Below are positions 15,910 to 23,967 of a stretch of DNA of 64,000 nt, in pieces. A program made the translations under genes and the position numbers. Source of the stretch: Algibacter luteus (GTDB taxonomy: Bacteria; Bacteroidota; Bacteroidia; Flavobacteriales; Flavobacteriaceae). The notes under the pieces were generated by a model. That model made no database searches and was not told the origin of the DNA. It saw only the letters and a program-made list of their open reading frames with translations. Position 1 is the stretch's first letter; each line of letters opens with the position of its first letter. The stretch covers positions 186,001 to 250,000 of the forward strand of contig NZ_FQYK01000004.1 of assembly GCF_900141715.1 (NCBI RefSeq), given 5' to 3'.

Positions 15910-17346
15910 ATGAATAATACAATACCAACTAAGTCCACGACATTAAATTTATTAAATCTTAGAAACGTTTCAATACGTACATTTTGGATTACTGCCATAT
16001 CCTTTTTCATGTGTTTCTTCGCATGGTTCGGGATTGTGCCTTTTATGCCAGATGTTGTTCGCGATTTGGGTTTAACACCCGATCAAAAATGGAATTCCAT
16101 TATTTTGGCGGTTACAGGTACCGTATTTGCTAGATTACTTATCGGAAAATTATGTGATAAATACGGACCAAGACTTTGCTATACTTGGCTACTTATATTA
16201 GGAGCTATTCCGGTAATTCTGTGTGGTTTGGTACAAACACCTACACAATTTTTAATTTGTAGATTGTTTATTGGATTTATTGGTGCCTCTTTTGTTATTA
16301 CTCAAGTACACACTTCATTAATGTTTGCACCTAATATTGTTGGAACAGCAAACGCCACATCAGCGGGATGGGGCAATTTAGGAGGAGGAGCCAACCGTTT
16401 GGGAATGCCTTTAATAGCATCGGCAGTTGTTGCTTTTGGTGTTGCTGATACCGAAGCATGGAGATACGCGATGGTAATTGCCGGAATTGTTTGCTTTTTA
16501 ATGGGTCTAGTATATTTCTTTTTTACTCAAGATACTCCAGAAGGAAATTTTAAAGATTTAAAAGAATCGGGTATTGCTATTGATAAAAAGAAAGATAAAG
16601 TAGGCTTTTTAGCAGTATTGAATGATTATAGAATCTGGATATTATTTCTAGTATATGCAGCAAGTTTTGGTATCGAATTAACTGTTTATGGTACAATGGA
16701 TGATTATCTTCAAAATACGTTTCAATTAGAAAGAATTACGGCCGGAAATATTGTGTTGTCTTTTGCTTTAATGAATATTTTTGCTAGAACTTTAGGAGGC
16801 TTTTTTGGAGATAAATTTGGTAAGTTAAAAGGTTTAAGAGGTCGTGTTTTGTTCCTGTCTTTTATTTTAACAGTTCAAGGTATCATGCTAGTTACATTTT
16901 CTTTAACTACGAGTATAGTTATAGGATTCATCTTTTTAATATTGTTTAGCTTAAGTGTTCAAATGGCCGAAGGCGCGACGTTCTCTGTTGTTCCGTTTAT
17001 TAATAAAAAGGCGATTGGTTCTGTTTCTGGTATTGTTGGAGCAGGAGGTAATGTAGGGGCTTTTTTAGCAGCATTTTTATTGAAGTCAAAATCCGCATTA
17101 GCTGAAAAAACTGCGATTCTGGAAAATAAGGGTATGAGTGAAGAATTGTTACAAGCAGCACAATCTTCAGCTTCTTCATTAGCCGTTTCAGAAGGATATA
17201 TGTTAATAGGTTTTATTGTGGTTATTATTGGGTTTCTTGCCTTAGCCATTAAGTTTTCGCCAGCAGACGAAAAGCAAGATATTCCTAGTGAAGATATGGA
17301 CAACGAACTCATGGAAGGATTGCAAACTATAAAATTAAATAGCTAA
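15910..17346 (+). CDS. Nitrate/nitrite MFS transporter (NarK/NasA type)
   Basis: A 478-residue inner-membrane transporter with about 12 transmembrane segments. Both nitrate signatures of the NNP family are present: SAGWGNLGGGANR in the first half and VGAGGNVGAF in the second. Conserved Arg residues lie in the membrane segments (FARLLIGKLCDKYGPR). It starts at ATG 15910 close to its promoter and precedes the fused nitrate reductase by 125 bp. It therefore probably imports nitrate for assimilation, though nitrite export cannot be excluded. Confidence 0.92.
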   Translation: MNNTIPTKSTTLNLLNLRNVSIRTFWITAISFFMCFFAWFGIVPFMPDVVRDLGLTPDQKWNSIILAVTGTVFARLLIGKLCDKYGPRLCYTWLLILGAIPVILCGLVQTPTQFLICRLFIGFIGASFVITQVHTSLMFAPNIVGTANATSAGWGNLGGGANRLGMPLIASAVVAFGVADTEAWRYAMVIAGIVCFLMGLVYFFFTQDTPEGNFKDLKESGIAIDKKKDKVGFLAVLNDYRIWILFLVYAASFGIELTVYGTMDDYLQNTFQLERITAGNIVLSFALMNIFARTLGGFFGDKFGKLKGLRGRVLFLSFILTVQGIMLVTFSLTTSIVIGFIFLILFSLSVQMAEGATFSVVPFINKKAIGSVSGIVGAGGNVGAFLAAFLLKSKSALAEKTAILENKGMSEELLQAAQSSASSLAVSEGYMLIGFIVVIIGFLALAIKFSPADEKQDIPSEDMDNELMEGLQTIKLNS

Positions 17347-17380
17347 ATTTTTAATGTCATTATTAACGATTTAAAAATTT
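17345..17380 (+). terminator. AT-only inverted repeat after narK
   Basis: AAATTTTTAA (17345-17354) pairs perfectly with TTAAAAATTT (17371-17380) across a 16-nt loop, beginning at the narK stop. With no G-C pairs the stem is weak, and it is not followed by a clean U-tract. It could be a weak terminator or chance in AT-rich DNA. Confidence 0.25.
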
Positions 17381-17471
17381 AAAGTCTATTTTTTAAGGTA
17401 TTCAGAATAATAAAAGCGGTGTTTGTTTGGTATAAATATATTGTCTTATTTAGTAATAAATGTTGGTCTAA

Positions 17472-20400
17472 ATGATTAAAAACGAAGTCAAAACAACGTG
17501 TTCATATTGTGGTGTAGGTTGCGGCATTATTGTTAAAAAAGATGCCAACAACAAAGTTTTTGTCGAAGGAGATAAGGACCACCCTGTAAACAAAGGCATG
17601 TTATGCTCTAAAGGTATGAATTTGCATTATGTAGCAAATGACGTGTCAGACAGAATTCTGTATCCAGAGATGCGTTGGAGTCGTTCACATCCTAGAGAGC
17701 GCGTGAGTTGGGACGATGCTTTAGATCGTGCTGCTAGTGTTTTTAAATCCATCATAAAAAAACACGGACCCGATAGTGTTGGGTTTTATGTATCTGGACA
17801 AAGTTTAACTGAAGAATATTACATTGCAAATAAACTTACCAAAGGTTTTATTGGAACAAATAATATAGATACAAATTCTCGCTTATGCATGAGCTCTGCT
17901 GTAGTGGGATATAAGAAAACTTTTGGTGAAGATAGTGTGCCAATTTCATATGCAGATATAGAACTTGCAGATACATTTTTAATCACTGGAGCAAATCCTG
18001 CTTGGTGCCATCCCATTTTGTTCAGAAGATTAGAAAAGCATAAAGAGGAAAATCCGAATGTTAAAATTATAGTTGTAGACCCTAGAAAAACGGATACTGC
18101 AAACTTCGCAGATATTCATTTACAATTGCTACCTGGAACCGATGTTGTTTTGTATAATGCCATTGCTAGATGCTTGTATAAACGAGGATTAATCGATGAA
18201 GATTTTATTAAAAATCATACAGATGGTTTTCAAGAATATAAAGATTTAATTTTCAAGACTTCTTTAAAGCAAGCTTCAAAAATATGTGGTGTTTCAGAAA
18301 AGGATATTCAAAAAGCAGCCGATACCATAGGGGTTTCCAAAGGATTTATTAGCATGTGGGCTATGGGGCTTAACCAAAGTGTGGTTGGTACAGATAAAAA
18401 TGTATCGCTTTTAAATTTATCATTAATAACAGGACAAGTTGGAAAACCGGGTTGCGGACCATTTTCTTTAACAGGACAGCCTAATGCTATGGGTGGTCGC
18501 GAAGTTGGTGGTATGGCCAATTTACTGGCAGTACACAAAGACCTAATGAATGAAGAACACCGTAGAGAAGTGGCTCAGTTTTGGGGCGTTGATAAAATCA
18601 ACCCAAAACCTGGGTTAACAGCTACTGAAATGTTTGATGCTTTAGAAAGCGGAAAACTTAAAGCGGTGTGGATTGCTTGTACTAATCCGCTAGTAAGCTT
18701 ACCAAACCTGAATAGGATTGAAAAAGCCATGGAAAACGCAAAGTTTGTGGTGGTTCAAGATATATCGCATAAATCGGATACGGTTGCTTTTGCAGATTTA
18801 GTGTTGCCAGCAGCTGGATGGTTAGAGAAAGAAGGAACTATGACAAATTCTGAAAGAAGAATTTCATATCTACCTAAAGAAATTGATGCTCCAGGAGAAG
18901 CAAGACCTGATGTTGAAATATTTTGTGATTTCGCAAAACGCATGGGCTTTAGAGGGTTTAATTTTAATAGTTCAAGCGAGATTTATGATGAATACGCTGC
19001 CATGACCAAAGGCACAAATATTGATGTGTCTTACTTAAATTACGACAGATTAAAAAATGAAGGTACGTTCCAGTGGCCAGTACCAGAGCATAGACATGAA
19101 GGAACGCCAAGACTTTTTCAGAATAAAAAGTTTTATACGGCTTCAGGGAATGCGAAATTTAATTTACCAAGTTCTATAGAGAATAATTCTGTTTTGCCAA
19201 ATGAAGACTTCCCATTAATTCTTACAACGGGTAGAGTTAGAGATCAATGGCATACCATGACCAAGACAGGAAAGGTATCACGTTTAAAAACTCATTACCC
19301 AACACCAGTTTTAGAAATTCATCCAGTAGATGCGTATTTGTACAAAATTAAAAATGGCGATATCACCGAAATTACTAGTGAAAACGGTGTGGTAAGAGTT
19401 CGAGCTAGTGTTACAGAAAATATCAAGAAAGGCGTGGTTTTTCTACCAATGCATTGGGGTAAGCAGTTGCAAAGTAATTTAAACAGAGCAAATAATTTAA
19501 CCAATACTCATGTAGATCCAGTATCTAAAGAACCTGATTTCAAGTTTACTAGAGTTTCAGTTTCAAAACATAAAAAGAAAGTAGAAAAAATTATAATCGC
19601 TGGGGCAGGAGCTGCGGCTTTTAGGTTTGTTCAAAACTATAGAGAACAAAATGAAACCGACGAAATACATGTGTTTTCAAAAGAGCCTAATTTATTTTAT
19701 AACAGAGTATTACTACCTGAGTATGTTACAGAAGAATTGTCTTGGGATGAACTCTTAAAAATAAAAGAGAAAGAGCTAAAAAAACTTAACATTCAATTAC
19801 ATCCTGAAACCTATTTAACAAAGGTTGATAAAACTCATAAAACGGTTACCGATAATACCGGTGAAACCCATCAATTTAACAAACTTATTTTAGCGACTGG
19901 AAGTCGCGCTTTCGTACCTAAGGATGTTCAAATAGATTTACCGGGTCGTTTTACCATGCGTAATAAAAGTGATGCGGATAGTTTTAAAGCTTATTTAGAG
20001 GCTACTAATTTACCTCCTGAAGAACAACATGTGGTAATTGTTGGTGGTGGCCTATTAGGATTAGAATTAGCTGCTGCCATGAAGCATAAAAACGCTAAAA
20101 TCACCATAGTGCAGCGAGGTTCACGTTTAATGGAACGTCAATTAGATTTGGTATCAAGTAAACTACTTGCGTTAGATGTTCAAGAAAGAGGCATTCAAAT
20201 TTATTTTGATAATGAAGTAAGCACCGTATTTGATGATGAGGATACGGGTGAATTAAACATTACCTTAAAGAGTGGAAAATTTATTACTGCCAACGCTATT
20301 GTTTATGCCATTGGGACTATTCCTAACGTAGAAATAGCCCGAGAAAACGGCATTTCTTGTAGAAGAGGGGTTATTGTTAATCAGCATTTACAATCTTCCC

Positions 20401-20993
20401 ATCCAGATATTTTTGCCATTGGTGAAATTGCAGAATACAACAATCAATTATTTGGAATTACATCGGCAGCTGAAGAGCAAGCTAATATTCTGGCAAATTT
20501 TATAGCGGGTGATATCAGTTGTGCTTATAACGGTTCAGTTTTAATGAATATTTTAAAGTTTAATGATCTTAACCTTTGCAGTATAGGTGAAATAAATGTT
20601 CCTGAAAATGATGATAGCTTTGAAGAAATAATATTTACCGATATTAAAAAGCGCTATTATAAAAAGTGTATTGTAAAAGACGATTTATTAATTGGTGCGG
20701 TTTTAATGGGGGATAAAAATGAATTTGCCGAATTTAAAACCATGATTGAAAGTAAGATTGAAATGGCCGAAAAGCGTGATAAGCTACTTCGAGGTTCGTC
20801 TAATGACGTTCCTGTTTTGGGTAAATTAGTCTGTTCATGTAGTCAAGTGGGTGCAGGAAATATAGAAGAAACCATTGCCAAAGGCTGTACCGATTTCACA
20901 GAATTATGTAATAAAACAGGTGCAGGATTAGGTTGTGGTAGTTGCAAAACAGAAGTTAGAGACATACTTCAAAATTCAAAAATTCTAGTATGA
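17472..20993 (+). CDS. Assimilatory nitrate reductase fused to NirB-like FAD module and BFD domain
   Basis: This 1173-residue cytoplasmic protein joins three parts. Residues 1-690 are a NasA/NapA-type molybdopterin subunit with 4Fe-4S ligands Cys10, Cys13, Cys17 and Cys45 and Mo-ligand Cys139 (RLCMSSA). Residues about 700-1110 are a pyridine-nucleotide/FAD oxidoreductase (IIIAGAGAAAFRF, VVIVGGGLLGLELA) resembling the NirB N-terminus. Residues about 1118-1173 are a BFD-like [2Fe-2S] domain (LVCSCSQVG, GLGCGSCKTEV). The fusion supplies its own NAD(P)H route, replacing a separate NasB-type subunit. It lacks a signal peptide. The next gene begins inside its last codons (TGATGA region), implying translational coupling with the rubredoxin protein. 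Confidence 0.93.
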   Translation: MIKNEVKTTCSYCGVGCGIIVKKDANNKVFVEGDKDHPVNKGMLCSKGMNLHYVANDVSDRILYPEMRWSRSHPRERVSWDDALDRAASVFKSIIKKHGPDSVGFYVSGQSLTEEYYIANKLTKGFIGTNNIDTNSRLCMSSAVVGYKKTFGEDSVPISYADIELADTFLITGANPAWCHPILFRRLEKHKEENPNVKIIVVDPRKTDTANFADIHLQLLPGTDVVLYNAIARCLYKRGLIDEDFIKNHTDGFQEYKDLIFKTSLKQASKICGVSEKDIQKAADTIGVSKGFISMWAMGLNQSVVGTDKNVSLLNLSLITGQVGKPGCGPFSLTGQPNAMGGREVGGMANLLAVHKDLMNEEHRREVAQFWGVDKINPKPGLTATEMFDALESGKLKAVWIACTNPLVSLPNLNRIEKAMENAKFVVVQDISHKSDTVAFADLVLPAAGWLEKEGTMTNSERRISYLPKEIDAPGEARPDVEIFCDFAKRMGFRGFNFNSSSEIYDEYAAMTKGTNIDVSYLNYDRLKNEGTFQWPVPEHRHEGTPRLFQNKKFYTASGNAKFNLPSSIENNSVLPNEDFPLILTTGRVRDQWHTMTKTGKVSRLKTHYPTPVLEIHPVDAYLYKIKNGDITEITSENGVVRVRASVTENIKKGVVFLPMHWGKQLQSNLNRANNLTNTHVDPVSKEPDFKFTRVSVSKHKKKVEKIIIAGAGAAAFRFVQNYREQNETDEIHVFSKEPNLFYNRVLLPEYVTEELSWDELLKIKEKELKKLNIQLHPETYLTKVDKTHKTVTDNTGETHQFNKLILATGSRAFVPKDVQIDLPGRFTMRNKSDADSFKAYLEATNLPPEEQHVVIVGGGLLGLELAAAMKHKNAKITIVQRGSRLMERQLDLVSSKLLALDVQERGIQIYFDNEVSTVFDDEDTGELNITLKSGKFITANAIVYAIGTIPNVEIARENGISCRRGVIVNQHLQSSHPDIFAIGEIAEYNNQLFGITSAAEEQANILANFIAGDISCAYNGSVLMNILKFNDLNLCSIGEINVPENDDSFEEIIFTDIKKRYYKKCIVKDDLLIGAVLMGDKNEFAEFKTMIESKIEMAEKRDKLLRGSSNDVPVLGKLVCSCSQVGAGNIEETIAKGCTDFTELCNKTGAGLGCGSCKTEVRDILQNSKILV

Positions 20994-22432
20994 TGAAGGA
21001 GCCATATAGATTACGAATAAATGGAGGTGTGTTATCACCAGGTGAGTTACATTACATTTGTGAAGCAGCCGAAGCTTTAGGTTTAGATGCCATTTCTTTT
21101 GGTTCCCGTCAAGATATTATTTTCCCAGAAGAAATTGATGAAAGTAAGTTTAGCCAGTTTAATAAAATTCAGTTTGTAAAACCTAAAAGAGATGGTGTAG
21201 AAAATATTTCTTCATCTTATGTTTCAGCTGAAATTTTACCAAGTACATCATGGTTAACTAGTGATCGTTATCTGTATGTTATAGAGCAGTTTAAACACAA
21301 TCCGAAGCTTCGTATTAATGTTATTGACCCCAAACAACGATTAGTACCGTTATTTACAGGAAATGTGAATTTTATTGCCTCAGAGCATGAAGATTATTGG
21401 TATTTATATTTAAGATTACCAGGTTGGGAAAAAACTAAAATGTATCCAGCTTTAATTTATAGCTGGGACATGGATAAGATAGAACTCGCAATTGAAAATA
21501 TATTAATTGAAGAACCAGAATCTATTGAAATGGTTTTTGATTTAGTTAGCGACGCTATTGATACTAACAATAGAACTGTCGATAAACCTTTAGAGGTGCC
21601 TTTTTATCCATTTCCGTATTACGAAGGCATGAATAGAATTGCTTCAGATAGGTATTGGTTAGGATTGTATTGGCGAAATAACCGATACGACTTAAAATTT
21701 CTGAAAGCCATGTGCGAGTTGTGTTCCGAAAATAAAATCGGAAAAATATCTATCACACCATGGAAATCATTTATTGTAAAAGGAATTCCGTTAGAATCAA
21801 AATTAAAATGGGAAAAACTCTTAGGAAAATTTGGTATTAATGTCCGCCATTCTATGTTAGAGATGAACTGGCATTTACCAGTAAATGATAAAGACGCATT
21901 AAATCTCAAAAAATATTTAGTGACCAATTTCGACCAAAATGATATCAGTACTTATGGTTTAACCTTCGGGATTACTAGTTATGATAGCGATACATATAAT
22001 TTTACTTCAATAGTAGTTGAAAAAAATAAAAAGCCTGAACAAATTGGTGATTTTAAAATAAGAGACACCTATAACTTACTGTATGCTAAGAATTTCGACC
22101 CGAATACGCAAGAATATATCATGCATGTTCAAGATGTTGATAAAGTGGAACTTCCAGGGTTGTTGATGGAATTGAGTCAGCTTTATTTTGAACAATTAGG
22201 AAACGAGCCTGAGCAAGAAACGGTTAAAACCATAATAAAAGAAACCACAGAAGAAGAAGTCTATCAATGCTCGGAATGTATGACAGTTTATAATGAGAGT
22301 TATGGCGATATTACTCAAGAAATTCTACCAAATACACCGTTTAAAAGTCTGCCTAACACGTACGAATGTTCGGTCTGTGATGCGCCTTTAAGCAGTTTCG
22401 AAAAGAAAATGTTAAAAACCAAAATGCGGTAA
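20990..22432 (+). CDS. Sulfite-reductase-like protein with C-terminal rubredoxin
   Basis: This 480-residue cytoplasmic protein begins with a ferredoxin-like half-domain of the nitrite/sulfite reductase type (YRLRINGGVLSPGELHYIC, then GLDAISFGSRQDIIF). It resembles that family again in the middle (KISITPWKSFIVKGIP). It ends in a rubredoxin with iron ligands Cys427, Cys430, Cys460 and Cys463. The siroheme/4Fe-4S Cys-x5-Cys and Cys-x3-Cys pairs are not visible, so it is unlikely to be a nitrite reductase. It overlaps the nitrate reductase stop by 4 bp. I infer that it is an electron-transfer partner or scaffold of that enzyme; some genomes annotate relatives simply as rubredoxin. Confidence 0.75.
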   Translation: MMKEPYRLRINGGVLSPGELHYICEAAEALGLDAISFGSRQDIIFPEEIDESKFSQFNKIQFVKPKRDGVENISSSYVSAEILPSTSWLTSDRYLYVIEQFKHNPKLRINVIDPKQRLVPLFTGNVNFIASEHEDYWYLYLRLPGWEKTKMYPALIYSWDMDKIELAIENILIEEPESIEMVFDLVSDAIDTNNRTVDKPLEVPFYPFPYYEGMNRIASDRYWLGLYWRNNRYDLKFLKAMCELCSENKIGKISITPWKSFIVKGIPLESKLKWEKLLGKFGINVRHSMLEMNWHLPVNDKDALNLKKYLVTNFDQNDISTYGLTFGITSYDSDTYNFTSIVVEKNKKPEQIGDFKIRDTYNLLYAKNFDPNTQEYIMHVQDVDKVELPGLLMELSQLYFEQLGNEPEQETVKTIIKETTEEEVYQCSECMTVYNESYGDITQEILPNTPFKSLPNTYECSVCDAPLSSFEKKMLKTKMR

Positions 22433-22435
22433 TAG

Positions 22436-22525
22436 CTATTCGTCGACACTTAAATTCCAATTATCGTTAAAGACATTGCATTAAAAGAAAATCTAAAAAT
22501 AGGGAAGAAATCGGGAATACATTTG
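22436..22525 (+). promoter_or_regulatory. Tandem repeat array A and promoter
   Basis: The strong unit CTATTCGTCGACACTTA at 22436 is followed at 21-bp steps by weaker units at 22457 (CCAATTATCGTTAAAG) and 22478. The -7 element TACATTTG is at 22518-22525, 61 bp after the start of the middle unit and 40 bp before ATG 22558. The strong unit matches 14 of 17 bases of CCATTCGTCTACACTAA. Confidence 0.6.
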
Positions 22526-22557
22526 CATCAGTAAATAATTATATTAAATCTGTTGAA

Positions 22558-22860
22558 ATGAAAAATATATTACCAAGATTCCTTGTAAACTTTGCGAATA
22601 TTTTGTTTTACAATATTGCAAATCAAAAAACAGCAACTAATTTTGAATTAGAAGCAAATTCTTCTCACCAAAATGCTGATGAAATGCAACAATACTTAGT
22701 AAATAGGAATCTAAGACACATAGAATATATTAATCAACTTGAAAAACAGATTGAAGTTAGCCAAATTCAAGGATTTTCTCAAGATTTCTATGATGAGTTA
22801 AAATCATCAAAATTAATATGTAAAATAAACACTATTAATACAACTCGAAAAATCGCATAA
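22558..22860 (+). CDS. Small hypothetical protein under repeat array A
   Basis: A 100-residue frame from ATG 22558 (MKNILPRFLVNFANILFYNI), with a hydrophobic start and then a polar, Asn/Gln-rich helical part (QQYLVNRNLRHIEYINQLEKQIEV). I do not recognise it. The start could be a weak membrane anchor rather than a cleavable signal. The main support for it being real is position: repeat array A and a good -7 element lie upstream with almost the same distances as array B has to its gene. Confidence 0.5.
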   Translation: MKNILPRFLVNFANILFYNIANQKTATNFELEANSSHQNADEMQQYLVNRNLRHIEYINQLEKQIEVSQIQGFSQDFYDELKSSKLICKINTINTTRKIA

Positions 22861-22894
22861 ACTCTTACGCAGCCTAAATTAGAAAATATCAAAA

Positions 22895-22984
22895 CCATTC
22901 GTCGACACTTAATTACCATCTATCTACACTAATGGTTTATTTAACTTAATTAAAGTTTCTCACCAAGGAATAACCCTAACTTTA
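22895..22984 (+). promoter_or_regulatory. Tandem repeat array B and promoter of the H-NOX relay operon
   Basis: Two strong units, CCATTCGTCGACACTTA at 22895 and CCATCTATCTACACTAA at 22916, lie exactly 21 bp apart. A weak third is at 22937 (TTATTTAACTTAATT). The -7-like TAACTTTA (22977-22984) begins 61 bp after the second unit and 41 bp before ATG 23018. Because the operon encodes the LytTR regulator proposed to bind these repeats, this suggests autoregulation. Confidence 0.65.
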
Positions 22985-23017
22985 TCTATTAAAAAAATAG
23001 ACTAATCCAAATTCCTA

Positions 23018-23428
23018 ATGAAAAATTTAAATATATTGTTAATTGAAGACGACATGATTGAAGTGATGAAATTGAATAGAACAATTTCATCGCTTAATTT
23101 AAATCATAATATTATTGAAGCCAATAACGGTGAAGATGCGTTGAAAATTTTAGAAAAAAAAGACCAATTACCAGACGTTATTTTGTTAGATTTGAATATG
23201 CCAAAAATTAACGGTATTGAGTTTTTGAAAATTTTGAAACAAGATAATGTTTTAAAGTATATCCCTACTATTATTTTAACAACTTCAAGTAATCAGCGAG
23301 ATTTATTAGAATGTTACGAAATAGGTATTGCAGGTTATGTGTTAAAGCCTTTGAAATATGAGGATTATATAACTAAAATTGAAAAATTATTGGCCTATTG
23401 GAGTATTAACGAACTAAAACAAGTTTAA
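23018..23428 (+). CDS. Stand-alone receiver domain (CheY-like) protein
   Basis: A 136-residue single receiver domain with acidic pocket Glu10-Asp11-Asp12, phosphoacceptor Asp58 (LLDLNMPKING), a Thr in LTTSSN and Lys in VLKPLKYEDY. It has no output domain, so it may act as a phosphate shuttle or sink between the kinase at 23967 and the HPt protein at 26444, or by protein contact. It is the first gene of a five-gene operon; its stop overlaps the H-NOX start (TAATG). Confidence 0.9.
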   Translation: MKNLNILLIEDDMIEVMKLNRTISSLNLNHNIIEANNGEDALKILEKKDQLPDVILLDLNMPKINGIEFLKILKQDNVLKYIPTIILTTSSNQRDLLECYEIGIAGYVLKPLKYEDYITKIEKLLAYWSINELKQV

Positions 23429-23967
23429 TGAAAGGTATTGTATTTACAGAGTTTTTAGAATTAGTAGAAGATAAATTTGGGTTAGAAATGGTTGATAAAA
23501 TCATTAATAATTCAGACTTAGAATCGAATGGAGTATATACGTCAGTAGGAACTTATAAGTTCTCTGAAATGTTACAATTACTTCAACATTTAAGTTCATA
23601 CACAGGCATTTCTATTGACGATTTATTGTTAGTATATGCAGAACATTTTTTTAGTGTTTTAGAGGAAAGTTATCCTGGGCTTTTGGCAACTTATAGCGAC
23701 CCAATTGAAATGATTTCCTCAATAGAAAATCATATTCATGTAGAAGTAAGAAAGATATACCCCGATGCTGAATTACCTTCTTTTGAAGTTGTTGAAAAAA
23801 CTGAAAACTCACTCATAATGATTTATAAATCAAGTAGAGCAATGCATCATTTTGGTTTGGGTTTAATGAATAAAACGTTCGAACATTTTAATTCAACAGC
23901 AACAATTGTTTTAGAGAATTTAAAAGAAGATGGTACAGAAGTTAAGTTTTTAATTAACAAAAATTAA
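23428..23967 (+). CDS. H-NOX (haem nitric oxide binding) sensor protein
   Basis: A 179-residue stand-alone H-NOX domain. The haem-binding YxSxR motif is Tyr133-x-Ser135-x-Arg137 (YKSSR). The proximal histidine is most likely His104 (IHVEVRKIYPDAELPSF), 29 residues before the Tyr as in the Thermoanaerobacter protein. The position of the distal Tyr that stabilises O2 in that protein is Phe142 here by the same offset, so this copy is predicted to favour NO over O2. H-NOX proteins encoded beside kinases typically regulate them when NO binds. The gene overlaps both neighbours by one base, directly ahead of the kinase. Confidence 0.92.
   Translation: MKGIVFTEFLELVEDKFGLEMVDKIINNSDLESNGVYTSVGTYKFSEMLQLLQHLSSYTGISIDDLLLVYAEHFFSVLEESYPGLLATYSDPIEMISSIENHIHVEVRKIYPDAELPSFEVVEKTENSLIMIYKSSRAMHHFGLGLMNKTFEHFNSTATIVLENLKEDGTEVKFLINKN

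Noticed and set aside
20990-22432. Calling the rubredoxin protein a second nitrite reductase
   Set aside because: The siroheme/4Fe-4S cysteine pairs are not seen, whereas NirB in the same window has them.
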